From the NCBI GenBank assembly GCA_026002935.1, contig BPGH01000001.1, positions 1,909,965 through 1,973,964 on the forward strand: a stretch of 64,000 nt of DNA. Direction: 5' to 3'. The position numbers and the translations under genes were made by a program. Under the pieces are notes generated by a model. The model did no database searches. It worked only from the letters and a program-made list of their open reading frames with translations, and was not told the origin of the DNA. Source of the stretch: Acidimicrobiia bacterium (GTDB lineage: Bacteria; Actinomycetota; Acidimicrobiia; IMCC26256; PALSA-610). Of this stretch, positions 40,666 to 49,934 are shown piece by piece (positions within the stretch are counted from its first letter, which is position 1; each line of letters starts with the position of its first letter).

Positions 40666-42707
40666 TCGCCCAGGTCGTCGAGGCGCGCGACGGTCCCCGG
40701 CCCGACGACGACGACCGTGAACGGCTCCTCGACGAGGGCGGGCCCCGCGATCTCGGCCCCCGCGCCGAGCGCCGGGCCGTCGTAGACGGGCGTCTCGACC
40801 CACCGGTCACCCCAGAACGCCGGGCGCTCGCCCTTGCGGGCGCGGGCCGCGTCCGTGACGGTGCCCGTCTCGGCGAAGTGGTCGGGCTTGGGCGTGTGGC
40901 CGCGGGCGACGACCCGCACCCCCCGCATCAGCGGCTGCTGGTTCCGGAAGCAGAAGCCGCGCTCGCGCTCGTGCTGGTCGTGGAACCGCTCGGCGAGGTC
41001 GAGCAGTCCGGGCTCGTCGAGGCCGGTGCCCTCGGGCACGGGGACGCTCATGTCGAAGTTCTGGCCCGGGTAGCACATCTGCGCGTGGAGCGCGATGGTC
41101 GTGTGGCCCGCGTCGAGGCCGGCCGGCTCGAGCTCCTTGGCGGCCTCGTCGTGCAGCTCCTGCATCAGCGCGCGGACCCGCCCGAGGTCGACCTGCGACA
41201 GGGGGACGACGTAGGAGCGCACGAGGTCGACGACGTAGTCGGCGACGAGCACGCCGAGCGCCGAGAACGCCGGCGCCGCCTTCGGGACGTAGATCCGGTC
41301 GATGCCGAGCTCCTGCGCGATCGCCCACGCGTGGACCGCGCCGTTGCCGCCGTACGCGATGAGCGACAGCCGGCGCGGGTCGGCGCCGTGGCCCGCGAGC
41401 ACCTTGCGCGTCGCGTTCGCCATGTTCGCGTTGACGATGCGGGCGATGCCCCACGCGGCCTCGGTCACGTCCAGGCCGAGCGGTTCGGCGACGTGGCGCC
41501 GGATCGCGTCCTCCGCGGCCTCGACGTCGAGCCGCATGCGGCCGCCCGCGAAGCCGTCACGGGGCAGGTAGCCGAGCACCGCGTCCGCGTCGGTGACCGT
41601 CGGGCGCGTGCCGCCGCGCCCGTAGCACACCGGCCCCGGGGACGAGCCGGCCGACTCGGGCCCGACCAGCAGGGCGCCCTGGCGGACGCGCGCGATCGAC
41701 CCGCCGCCGGCGCCGACGCTGCGCACGTCGACCATCGGGAGCCCGATGTAGTAGCGGTACCGCCAGTTCCAGTCCGTCTTGATCTCGGGCCGGCCGCCGC
41801 GCACGAGGCAGATGTCGAAGCTCGTGCCGCCCATGTCGACGGCGACGAAGTCGCCGGCGCCGGCCCGCTCCGCCGCGAGGGTCGCACCCATGACGCCCCC
41901 GGTCGGGCCGGAGGCGAGCAGCGACACGGCCCGGCGGGCGACGTAGTCGGGGGGCATGACGCCGCCCGTCGACTGCATGATGAGCAGGGGACCGCCGTAG
42001 CCCGCGCGGCGCAGCGCGTCCTGCAGGTGCCCGGTGTAGTGGGCGATCCTCGGCGCCACGTACGCGTTGACGAGCGTGGTCGACACGCGCTCGAACTCCG
42101 GACCCCGCGGCATCACCTCGTGGGACAGCGACACGTGCTCGACGTCGGGGAACTCCTCGAGGATGATCTCGCGCGTGCGGCGCTCGTGCTCGGGGTTCAC
42201 GAACGAGAACAGGTACATGACGGCGATCGACCGCACGCCGAGGCGCTGGAGCCGGCGCACGCCGCGCCGGACGGCCTCCTCGTCGAGGGGCAGCACCACA
42301 CGCCCCTCGAAGTCCAGGCGCTCGGGGATCGGGATGCGGGCCCGGCGGCGGGCGATCGGCTGCGGGCCGGGGTAGTTCGGGTCCCAGATCTGCTCCTTGT
42401 GGCAGCGGCGCAGCTCGATCTCGTCACGGTGGCCCTCGGTGACGAGCAGGCCCGTCGGCGCGCCGTTCATCTCGATCATCGTGTTGTCGGCCGTCGTCGT
42501 GCCGTGCACGAGGATGTCGAGCTGCGCGCAGAAGTCGTGCAGGCCCAGGCCGAAGCGCTCGGCGAGCGCGGCGATGCCGTTCATCACGCCCACCGACTGG
42601 TCGTCCAGCGTCGTGGGCGTCTTGTCGAGCACGACCTCGCCGGCCGGCGTGACGCAGATCAGGTCGGTGAAGGTGCCACCGACGTCGATCCCGACCCGAT
42701 ATCCCAT
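40644..42707 (-). CDS. hyuA: Hydantoinase/oxoprolinase family subunit A (HyuA/ketone-carboxylase-like)
   Basis: A 687-residue protein with the actin-like ATPase start G-I-D-V-G-G-T-F-T-D-L (6-16), H-G-T-T-T-A-D-N, D-M-G-G-T-S-F-D-I-C-L-V and S-V-G-A-G-G-G-S-I-A. The family includes N-methylhydantoinase, 5-oxoprolinase and the ATP-dependent acetone and acetophenone carboxylases. The N-x-x-Y-P-G-P-Q-P-I-A-R-R segment at about 120 is a feature I associate with the carboxylase-like members. It works with HyuB, whose gene is 43 bases upstream on the same strand. No third subunit gene is present nearby. Reaction assignment is open. Confidence 0.88.
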   Translation of the reverse strand: MGYRVGIDVGGTFTDLICVTPAGEVVLDKTPTTLDDQSVGVMNGIAALAERFGLGLHDFCAQLDILVHGTTTADNTMIEMNGAPTGLLVTEGHRDEIELRRCHKEQIWDPNYPGPQPIARRRARIPIPERLDFEGRVVLPLDEEAVRRGVRRLQRLGVRSIAVMYLFSFVNPEHERRTREIILEEFPDVEHVSLSHEVMPRGPEFERVSTTLVNAYVAPRIAHYTGHLQDALRRAGYGGPLLIMQSTGGVMPPDYVARRAVSLLASGPTGGVMGATLAAERAGAGDFVAVDMGGTSFDICLVRGGRPEIKTDWNWRYRYYIGLPMVDVRSVGAGGGSIARVRQGALLVGPESAGSSPGPVCYGRGGTRPTVTDADAVLGYLPRDGFAGGRMRLDVEAAEDAIRRHVAEPLGLDVTEAAWGIARIVNANMANATRKVLAGHGADPRRLSLIAYGGNGAVHAWAIAQELGIDRIYVPKAAPAFSALGVLVADYVVDLVRSYVVPLSQVDLGRVRALMQELHDEAAKELEPAGLDAGHTTIALHAQMCYPGQNFDMSVPVPEGTGLDEPGLLDLAERFHDQHERERGFCFRNQQPLMRGVRVVARGHTPKPDHFAETGTVTDAARARKGERPAFWGDRWVETPVYDGPALGAGAEIAGPALVEEPFTVVVVGPGTVARLDDLGDYVVTRA

Positions 42708-42750
42708 CTGCTCCCCCGGCGATGCGTCGACGGACCCGAGGCCGGCCGGA

Positions 42751-44568
42751 CTACCGCCGCCGGCGGGCGCGTTCCGCCGCGGTGGCGGCCTCGTCGACCG
42801 CGAGCGTGAGGTCCTCGAGCGACCCGGTCAGCACCACGCCGTAGTCGCGCCGCGCGCCCTCGACCGACACGTACTCGTCGAGCACGTCGTCGAGCACCGC
42901 CTGCGGGTCGCGGTCGAGCGGGTCGCCCCAGCCCCCGCCGCCGCCGTAGTCGTACATGATCCGCTGGCCCGCGGCGATCGGCACCCAGTCGGCGGTGTGC
43001 TCGACGCGGTAGGGGTCGTCCGACCCGTAGCGGATGATCATCTCGTTCGGCGAGCCGTCGCGGCCGCCGCAGATGCCCGGCATCGGGTACTTCATGCCGA
43101 CGACGTAGGTGTACACCTTCGCGTCGACCAGCACCTCCTTCTCGTAGTGGCTGCCGCAGATGCCGCGCCACTGGCCGGGCCCGCCGGAGTCGGTGCGGTA
43201 GTCGCGGCTCCACTGGATGTGGGGGTACAGCGACTCGTTGATCTCCGCGGTCGCCTTCCACAGGTTCCCGAAACTGGCGTTGAGCGCCCCCCAGGCGTCC
43301 ATCCCCTTCGAGGCGTTGCACCAGCCCGCGTACACCTCGGCCGAGTGGTCGGTGAACTGCTGCCCGGTGCGCGGGTCGATGCCGACGATGATCGTGGGGA
43401 TGCCGGTCTTGTAGGTCTGCGGGACGGCCCGGTCGGGCAGGACGTGCTGCATCGCCTTCGCGATGACCTCGCCGACGTCGGCGCCCGGGTGGTGGGTGCC
43501 GGCCGACACCGGCTTGCCGGGCTCCGGGTTGAGCACGCAGCCCTTCGGCACGATCAGCCGGATCTGCTCGAAGAACCCCTCGTTCTTGGGGATCTCGGGG
43601 TCCATCATCGCGGCGATCTGCCCGACCGTGTACCCGCGCGTGTTGCCGAACGTCGACCACGCCTGCAGCTCCGGGCGCGTGTCGGACCCGGTGAAGTCGA
43701 TCGTGAGCGTGTCGCCCTCGACGGTCACCTTCACGTGCAGGTGCACGTCGGGGTGGCCGAGCGGGTCGTGGTCGACGTACGCGTCGGCCTCGTACACCCC
43801 GTCGGGCCACGCCGAGACCTCCTCGCGGAAGCGGCGGGCCGCGTAGTCGATCATGTAGTCGACCGACTCCTCGACGGCGCGGGCGCCGTAGCGGTCGATG
43901 ATCTCCCCGAGGCGCCGCGCGCCGAGCTGCGCCGCGCCGATCTGGGCGCGCAGGTCGCCGATGTACGACGGGATGCGGTTGTTGACCTGCAGCGCGTACA
44001 GCACGTCGCGACGCTCGGCGCCCCGGTCGACGACCTTCACGACCGGCCAGCGCACGCCCTCGCCCCAGATGTCGCCGGCGGTCACGTTGTACCCGCCGGG
44101 CACCGCACCCCCGGTGTCGCCGTGGTGGCACTGGATGCTCGCGATCAGCACCATGCGGCGACCGCCGCCGTCGGTGTCGGCGAACACGGGAGCGAAGACG
44201 TTGTAGTCGGGGAGGTGGCCGCCCCCGTGGTACGGGTCGTTCGCGACGAACACGTCGCCCTCGTGGAACTCGTCGGCCCCGAGGAAGTCGAGCGCGAAGC
44301 GCACCGGCAGCGTCGAGGTCAGCATGAATTGCGGGATCCCGACCGACAGCGCCGCGAGGCGCCCGCGGGCGTCGAGCACGGTGGCGTTGCGCTCGTTGGA
44401 CTGGTTCAGGATCGGGGTCGTCGCGGTGCGGGAGACGTACTCCGCCATCTCGAAGCAGACGGTCTCCATGCCCCCGCGGATCACCTCGGCGGTCACCGGG
44501 TCGACGGTGGGCGAGTCGGTGATCCGCCCGCGGCTGCCGGCGAGCCGTACCAGGTCGACGTGGGTCAT
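42751..44568 (-). CDS. hyuB: Hydantoinase/oxoprolinase family subunit B (HyuB/ketone-carboxylase-like)
   Basis: A 605-residue protein with the HyuB-typical N-terminal D-P-V-T-A-E-V-I-R-G-G-M, the central A-N-D-P-Y-H-G-G-G-H-L-P-D and H-H-G-D-T-G-G, and the late S-G-G-P-G-Q-W-R-G and G-G-G-G-W-G-D-P-L-D-R-D-P blocks. ATG 44568 follows AAGGGGAG. It is the first gene of the hyuB-hyuA operon, with a -10 box TACACT at 44644-44649 and the operator 44625-44642 immediately downstream of it, a layout for repression. Confidence 0.9.
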   Translation of the reverse strand: MTHVDLVRLAGSRGRITDSPTVDPVTAEVIRGGMETVCFEMAEYVSRTATTPILNQSNERNATVLDARGRLAALSVGIPQFMLTSTLPVRFALDFLGADEFHEGDVFVANDPYHGGGHLPDYNVFAPVFADTDGGGRRMVLIASIQCHHGDTGGAVPGGYNVTAGDIWGEGVRWPVVKVVDRGAERRDVLYALQVNNRIPSYIGDLRAQIGAAQLGARRLGEIIDRYGARAVEESVDYMIDYAARRFREEVSAWPDGVYEADAYVDHDPLGHPDVHLHVKVTVEGDTLTIDFTGSDTRPELQAWSTFGNTRGYTVGQIAAMMDPEIPKNEGFFEQIRLIVPKGCVLNPEPGKPVSAGTHHPGADVGEVIAKAMQHVLPDRAVPQTYKTGIPTIIVGIDPRTGQQFTDHSAEVYAGWCNASKGMDAWGALNASFGNLWKATAEINESLYPHIQWSRDYRTDSGGPGQWRGICGSHYEKEVLVDAKVYTYVVGMKYPMPGICGGRDGSPNEMIIRYGSDDPYRVEHTADWVPIAAGQRIMYDYGGGGGWGDPLDRDPQAVLDDVLDEYVSVEGARRDYGVVLTGSLEDLTLAVDEAATAAERARRRR

Positions 44569-44624
44569 GCGCTCCCCTTCGGTCCGCGTCCGCTCGGCCC
44601 GCGCCGGGCCCGGGCGCGCCGGAA

Positions 44625-44642
44625 CCTGACGTGCGTGTCACA
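44625..44642. promoter_or_regulatory. Operator-like inverted repeat (CCTGACGTGCGTGTCACA)
   Basis: CTGAC and GTCA half-sites spaced by six bases in the 163-base gap between hyuB and the divergent acyl-CoA ligase. It starts 57 bases before the hyuB start. Confidence 0.72.
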
Positions 44643-44643
44643 G

Positions 44644-44649
44644 AGTGTA
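44644..44649 (-). promoter_or_regulatory. -10 box (TACACT) of the hyuB-hyuA operon
   Basis: TACACT on the reverse strand. Transcription would start about 7 bases downstream, inside the operator, leaving a leader of about 70 bases with a good ribosome site. Confidence 0.5.
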
Positions 44650-44731
44650 CCGCCGCCCGGCGGCGCCGACCACCGGCCCGTGCGCCGGGTGCGGGCGGCA
44701 CGCGGGGCCCGATCCGCGCGAAGTTGGGGCC

Positions 44732-46192
44732 ATGGGCGACCCCGGACCCCTCGGCCCGTCGGCGCACGCGCGGGCGAACCCCGACCGGCCCGCGTTCGTC
44801 GAGCGCGGGCGTACCGTCACCTACGGCGAGTTCGACGCCCGTTCCGACCGGATCGCGGCCGCGCTCGCGGCGCGTGGCGTCGCGCCCGGCGAGCGGGTCG
44901 CGATCATGCTCCCGAACTCGGTCGGTTTCTTCGAGGCATGGGCGGCGGCGACGAAGCTGCAGGCGTCGGTCGTGCTCGTCAACACGCACCTCAAGCCCGA
45001 CGAGGTCCGCTACATCCTCGACGACTCCGGCGCGAAGGTGCTGCTCGACGACCCGGACGCCGTCGAGGCGATGGCGACCGGTGCGCCGCCCGCCGGCGCC
45101 GACCTCGTGCCGTGCGAGGTGCTCGCCGCGCCCGTGTTCTACACGTCGGGCACGACCGGCCGGCCCAAGGGCGTGGTGCACGGCGCGTTCGACGGCGACC
45201 GGGCGCGCCTCGCGCAACAGGGGCAGGTCGCGCTCTGGGGCTGGACCGCCGACGACGTCTACCTCCTGTCGGGACCGGCCTACCACGCGGGCCCCGGTGG
45301 CTTCGTGATGTCGGCGCTGTACGTCGGCGCCACCACGGTCGTGCTCCCGCGCTGGGACGCGCGCGAATGGCTCGCCCTCGTCGACCGTCACCGGGTCACG
45401 TTGAGCTTCATGACGCCCGCGCACTTCATCCGCATCCTCGAGGTGCCGCCGGAGGAGCGGGCGCGCCACGACACCTCGTCGCTGCGGCTGGTCGTGCACG
45501 GCGCGGCGCCCTGCCCGGTGGAGGTGAAGCGCCGGATCATCGAGGCGCTGCCGCACACCGAGATCTGGGAGCTCTACGGTGCGAGCGAAGGGGGCGCGAC
45601 GCGCATCTCGCCGCAGGAGTGGCTGGAGCGGCCCGGCAGCGTCGGCTTGCCGTGGCCGGGGGTCGAGATCCGGGTCCTCGGCGACGACGGCGAGCCCCTC
45701 CCGCCGGGCGAGCCCGGGCTCGTGTACGTGCGCCCGGCCGGCGGGGCCCGGTTCCACTACCACGGCGACGAGGCCAAGACCGCGCAGGCCTGGCGCGACG
45801 ACGCCTTCACCGTCGGCGACATCGGGTACCTCGACGCCGACGGCTACCTCTACCTGACCGACCGCGCCTCCGACATGGTCATCCGCGGGGGCGTCAACGT
45901 GTACCCGCGCGAGATCGAGGAGGTCCTGTACCGCCACCCGGCGGTCGTCGACTGCGCGGTGTTCGGCGTTCCCGACGAGCGCTACGGCGAGCAGTTGCGG
46001 GCCGTGGTGGAGGTCCGGTCGCCGGTCGACCCGGCCGCGCTGCAGGCGCACGTCCGTGCACACCTCGCCGACTTCAAGGTGCCGGCGGAGGTCGAGATCG
46101 TCGACGAGCTGCCCCGCAACCCCAACGGAAAGGTGATGAAGCGCTGGCTGCGGGAGCGGGCGTGGGAGGGGCGCGACCGGCGCATCGGCTGA
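44732..46192 (+). CDS. Acyl-CoA synthetase (AMP-dependent ligase)
   Basis: A 486-residue adenylate-forming ligase. It has the P-loop T-S-G-T-T-G-R-P-K-G-V, E-L-Y-G-A-S-E-G-G-A-T, the hinge region around V-G-D-I-G-Y-L-D-A-D-G-Y-L-Y-L-T-D-R, G-G-V-N-V-Y-P-R-E-I-E and the C-terminal P-N-G-K-V-M-K-R with the catalytic Lys. It is shorter than FadD17-type proteins. It is divergent from hyuBA across a shared operator, so it may activate the acid made by HyuAB. ATG 44732 is preferred; an in-frame GTG at 44645 would add 29 atypical residues. Confidence 0.9.
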   Translation: MGDPGPLGPSAHARANPDRPAFVERGRTVTYGEFDARSDRIAAALAARGVAPGERVAIMLPNSVGFFEAWAAATKLQASVVLVNTHLKPDEVRYILDDSGAKVLLDDPDAVEAMATGAPPAGADLVPCEVLAAPVFYTSGTTGRPKGVVHGAFDGDRARLAQQGQVALWGWTADDVYLLSGPAYHAGPGGFVMSALYVGATTVVLPRWDAREWLALVDRHRVTLSFMTPAHFIRILEVPPEERARHDTSSLRLVVHGAAPCPVEVKRRIIEALPHTEIWELYGASEGGATRISPQEWLERPGSVGLPWPGVEIRVLGDDGEPLPPGEPGLVYVRPAGGARFHYHGDEAKTAQAWRDDAFTVGDIGYLDADGYLYLTDRASDMVIRGGVNVYPREIEEVLYRHPAVVDCAVFGVPDERYGEQLRAVVEVRSPVDPAALQAHVRAHLADFKVPAEVEIVDELPRNPNGKVMKRWLRERAWEGRDRRIG

Positions 46193-46218
46193 TCGCGTGC
46201 CGCCCGGGGCGCCGGCCG

Positions 46219-46830
46219 TCACGGTGTGACGCGCAGCGTCGCCTCGAGGTCGACGGCCTCCACCGGGTCGGCGGGCCCGGGCCGGACGCGCACGAGCAGC
46301 CGCAGCCGTTCGTACTCCGACGGAGGCCCGGCGAGGCCGGCCGGGTCGGGCGCGATGCGGTGCACCTCGACGGGGGCCTGGCCGTCGCCCGGCACGCAGT
46401 AGCCGGTCAGGACGTCGGACTCGGTGCGGGGGACCCCGCCGGTCACCGGCTGGCGCGTGACGCGCACGGCGGTCGCCCCGGACCCGGGTGCGAAGCGCGC
46501 GCGGTAGATCGCGCCGTCGCCGCCCCAGTAGGGGAACGCGAGCACGGCGTCGGCCGCCGTCGCGGGGCACGCCTGGGCGTGCTCGCCGCGCGTCGGGAAC
46601 AGGTCCCAGAGGAAGCCCTGCGCGTTCGCGACGTCGTCGCTGAAGCGGTTGAGCACGAACGTCCGGTCGATCGCGGCCTGCGTGCGCACCTTGTTGGCGG
46701 GCACGAGGGTGATCGCCTGGAGGAGCGCGAGGGTGAGCGGTGCGACGACGATCCCCATGAGCACCACGCAGGTGATCATCTCCACCACCGTGAAGCCCGA
46801 CTCGTCGCGTGGCCGCCGGCGGCCTGTCAT
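46219..46830 (-). CDS. Prepilin-like minor pilin (type IV pilin N-terminal methylation signal)
   Basis: A 203-residue protein. After a short basic leader, the class III signal E-S-G-F-T-V-V-E-M-I is followed by about 20 hydrophobic residues; cleavage after Gly leaves mature Phe1 and Glu5. The rest is a soluble domain with two Cys. Such proteins prime or cap type IV pili or related pseudopili. The start ATG overlaps the upstream gene's stop, making it the last gene of the three-gene pilin operon. Confidence 0.85.
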   Translation of the reverse strand: MTGRRRPRDESGFTVVEMITCVVLMGIVVAPLTLALLQAITLVPANKVRTQAAIDRTFVLNRFSDDVANAQGFLWDLFPTRGEHAQACPATAADAVLAFPYWGGDGAIYRARFAPGSGATAVRVTRQPVTGGVPRTESDVLTGYCVPGDGQAPVEVHRIAPDPAGLAGPPSEYERLRLLVRVRPGPADPVEAVDLEATLRVTP

Positions 46831-49800
46831 GGCGCACCGTCGCGGCGTCGGTAGGAGGTCGTGCGGGCGGTGGCACACGGCCGGTCGGTGTCGTCGCACA
46901 CGACGTGTTGCGTCGCGAGCAGCCGGCCCCCGGCGTCGTAGGCCCGGAACGTCATCTCGCGGTCGAGGCGCTGGAACTCGCCGCCGCCGCCGAACGCGGG
47001 GTGCTGGCGGGCGTTGGTGTTCCGGAAGATCGTGACGTGCCGGGCGACGACGCCGCCCAGCGCGTAGGGCGCGTCGTTGTCGTCGCCGCGCACGTCGAGG
47101 GCGGCCGTGGGGGCGAAGATGCTGCCGGCGACGTGCAGCTTCGGCCCGTTCTCGATCACGAGGAGCGGGCAGGCCTGGTGGTCGCCCGTCGCGATGCTGT
47201 TCCCGGCGATGTAGGCGGCGTCGGCCGAGCCGGTGAAGTCGCGGTCGACGCCGACCGCCTCCACCGTGCTCAGGTCGGCGACGCGCGTCGTGAGGCAGCC
47301 GCGCAGCGGGCGCAGCGACCGCGCGGGCCGGTACTCGACGCGCAGCTCGATGCTGTCGACCTCGACCAGGCGGTCGCCCGCCGCGGTCGAGCTCTGGAAC
47401 TCGACCTCGAGGTCGGCCCCCGACAGCCGTGCCGGCGTGTTCAGGTGGTTGCCCCGCCCGAGGACGCGCTCGACGGGCCAGTCCGGGTTCGGGCGCGGTC
47501 CGCCCGCCGGGTCGTCGTAGCGGCCGAACGCCCACGTCACGCCGCCGGCCGCGCCGCTCACGGCGGGACGCAGGGCGGCGGGCACGCCGGGCGAGTCCGA
47601 CGCCCACGTCGAGCCGCCCGCCTGCGGGTACACCCGGGCGACGACCTTCGAGTACACGCCGGCGGCCCCCTGCTCGCGGTGGTGGACGCGCAGCTCGACC
47701 CGCTCGATCCGGGCGTTCGCGATCGACGGCTCGATCGCCGCGAGGTCGGGGAGCCGTACCCGGAGGGTCGCCGTGCGGCTGCCGGACCAGGTCGCGCGCC
47801 AGCCGGCGCCGTCGACCCGCTGGAGGCCGTGTGCGGCGGGCAGGGGGCCGGCCCCGTCGGGGTCGGCGGGGGTGCCGTACTGGGTCCAGGTCACGCCGGT
47901 GCCCGAGGCCGTGACCCCGCCGGGCGCCGGGTACTGCGTGCCCGCCAGCTCGCGCGTCTCGACGACGCTCGGGGGAGGTACGAGGTTCGCCTCGCCCGCG
48001 CGGCCGTAGCTCTCGGGCAGGGCGTAGATCGCGAACCCGTACTTGTCGGTGGCGGTGCGGCTGCCGCACAGCTCGATCCAGCGCGTCGTGTCGCCCGAGG
48101 CCGCGTTCCACGCGAGCCGGGTCTCGCCGCCGAGGACGAACTGCACGCCCGCCCTGGTCGGGTCGCACCCGCCCGGGTACGACGGCGCGGGGCGGCCCGT
48201 GTAGTCGACCCGCACGCGGAGCCCGTCGACCTGGCCGACGGCCGTCTGCCCGGGCGCGCGCCGCATCTGGTACTCGACGCGCAGCCCGTTCAGGCGGGCC
48301 GGGTTCCAACCGCCGCTCGACGCGAAGCTCGACCATCCGGTGCCGGGGCAGCCGCCCGTCAGCGTGATCGGGGGCTGGGCGATCGTGCCGTCCTCCGTGT
48401 AGACCGCGGCGGTGCGCGTGAGCGGCACGACGCAGTCGCCCCAGCCGCTGCCGGACGACGAGATCACCAGGCGCGGATAACCGGTGTCGTAGTCGATCGC
48501 GCGGCTGGGGGCTGCGTGCGCGAAGTCGAGCGTGACCTCGGTGAAGGCGGCCGCGCCCGACGGGACCGGGGTCTCGAACCCGGTGAACGTGACGCTCGCC
48601 GTCGCGGTGCCGTCGCCGCTGTTGCGCACCGCGTACCCCGAGTAGCTGTCGATGTCGAACATGTACTCGAGCGCCGCGCAGCAGTTCGACGTGGCGCTCG
48701 TGGCCTGCGGGACCATGAGCTTGTCGGCCTGCGCCGCCGCGCCGGTCGTGTAGGTCCAGCCGTTGGGCGTGCCGCCGACGATCTGCACGTTGGGGCCGGG
48801 CAACGCCCAGGGGACGGCCGCACTCGGGAAGTCGAAGTAGTAGGTGCCGGGCTCGAACCACACCAGTTCGATCCCGCTGCACTGCACGACCGTGTTGATC
48901 GCGGCCGGATCGGCGTAGTAGCCGGGGCTGAACTTCGCGACCTTCGTCACGCCGGGCACGCAGGTGGGCGTCGAGCCGTTCGGCAGCGTGGCGGTGTCGA
49001 TCACGACCTCGGAGGGGTCGCCGCGGCCGTCGCCGTCGTCGTCCTCGGCCCAACCCGCCAGCCGGTGGGGGTAGCGGCGATAGTCGGTCAGCGCGGCCTC
49101 CGAGCCGCGGCCGGCCGACGGCGACAGGCAGTGCAGCGATGCGGCGTTGTCCCACGTCTCGTGGAGCACCCAGCCCGACATCGTCGCCGCGTAGCCGGCG
49201 CGGACGCGGCCCTCCGGGTCGCACTCCCAGCGGGCGACGACGTCGCCGCCGACGCTCAGGCGGCGGTCGCCGCCGGGCCGGATCATGACCGACGAGTTCG
49301 ACCGCACCACCGGCGGGTCGCCGGCCGCACCGGTCGCGCCGACGAGCACGCCCCCCATCGACGTGCCCTGGTCCTCGCGTGGCCCGATGTACAGGCCGGC
49401 CTCGCACACCGGGTTGCTCGTCGCGGCCTGCCAGTCGTGGCAGAACGGGAGCGCGTCGTCGTCGCCCGGCGGGTCGACGGGGTGACCCTCGTTGCCGAAC
49501 CCGGTCGCGCCGCCGACCGTGAAGACCGCGTTCGGCAGCACGTCGGGGGCGCCGCTCGCGGGCAGGCCGCTCGTCGCGGCGGGCTCGCACTCGACCCGGA
49601 TCTCCCGGTCCTCGCCGTCCGGGCCGACCCGGAACGTGCCGAGGTCGTGGTCGAGCTCCGAGCAGGGGCCGCCCGCGGTCACGACGCCCCAGTCGGGCCG
49701 GGTCCGCACGCCGTGCAGCGCCATCGCGATCGCGCTCTCCGCGTCGAGGTCCTCGACCCGCCGGTCCGACTCGATGCGGTGCGCCTGCAGCCCGACCTGC

Positions 49801-49934
49801 TGCAGCTCGAGCAGCGCGCTCCCCGCGACCGCCACGACGACGATCATCACGGGGACGAACACGAGGGTGCTGCCCCGCTCGCCCCGGCGCGCCCGCGTGC
49901 GGGCCGGGGGGCGCCGTGCGCCGCCCGGCCTCAC
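46827..49934 (-). CDS. Large (1,035-residue) pilus-associated surface protein
   Basis: A very large protein between two pilins. After a basic N terminus, R-G-S-T-L-V-F-V-P-V-M-I-V-V-V-A-V-A-G gives a single hydrophobic helix, as in PilX-like prepilins, but the expected Glu5 is not evident. The long extracytoplasmic part is rich in Gly, Ser, Thr and Pro with many Cys and aromatic residues. It contains at least two similar segments (R-V-E-Y-Q-M-R and R-V-E-Y-R-P-A contexts), and D-D-D-G-D-G-R-G-D resembles a calcium loop. It could be a tip adhesin. GTG 49934 overlaps the upstream pilin stop. Confidence 0.72.
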   Translation of the reverse strand: MRPGGARRPPARTRARRGERGSTLVFVPVMIVVVAVAGSALLELQQVGLQAHRIESDRRVEDLDAESAIAMALHGVRTRPDWGVVTAGGPCSELDHDLGTFRVGPDGEDREIRVECEPAATSGLPASGAPDVLPNAVFTVGGATGFGNEGHPVDPPGDDDALPFCHDWQAATSNPVCEAGLYIGPREDQGTSMGGVLVGATGAAGDPPVVRSNSSVMIRPGGDRRLSVGGDVVARWECDPEGRVRAGYAATMSGWVLHETWDNAASLHCLSPSAGRGSEAALTDYRRYPHRLAGWAEDDDGDGRGDPSEVVIDTATLPNGSTPTCVPGVTKVAKFSPGYYADPAAINTVVQCSGIELVWFEPGTYYFDFPSAAVPWALPGPNVQIVGGTPNGWTYTTGAAAQADKLMVPQATSATSNCCAALEYMFDIDSYSGYAVRNSGDGTATASVTFTGFETPVPSGAAAFTEVTLDFAHAAPSRAIDYDTGYPRLVISSSGSGWGDCVVPLTRTAAVYTEDGTIAQPPITLTGGCPGTGWSSFASSGGWNPARLNGLRVEYQMRRAPGQTAVGQVDGLRVRVDYTGRPAPSYPGGCDPTRAGVQFVLGGETRLAWNAASGDTTRWIELCGSRTATDKYGFAIYALPESYGRAGEANLVPPPSVVETRELAGTQYPAPGGVTASGTGVTWTQYGTPADPDGAGPLPAAHGLQRVDGAGWRATWSGSRTATLRVRLPDLAAIEPSIANARIERVELRVHHREQGAAGVYSKVVARVYPQAGGSTWASDSPGVPAALRPAVSGAAGGVTWAFGRYDDPAGGPRPNPDWPVERVLGRGNHLNTPARLSGADLEVEFQSSTAAGDRLVEVDSIELRVEYRPARSLRPLRGCLTTRVADLSTVEAVGVDRDFTGSADAAYIAGNSIATGDHQACPLLVIENGPKLHVAGSIFAPTAALDVRGDDNDAPYALGGVVARHVTIFRNTNARQHPAFGGGGEFQRLDREMTFRAYDAGGRLLATQHVVCDDTDRPCATARTTSYRRRDGAP

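Noticed and set aside
40644..44568. Assignment of HyuAB as acetone carboxylase
   Set aside because: A third small subunit gene is missing and sequence motifs alone do not separate it from hydantoinases; kept as a hypothesis.
42659..46876. A 1,405-codon open frame on the reverse strand, and a similar 1,485-codon forward frame at 42397-46854
   Set aside because: Both are low-complexity Arg/Pro/Ala/Gly translations lying over hyuB, the acyl-CoA ligase and other supported genes.
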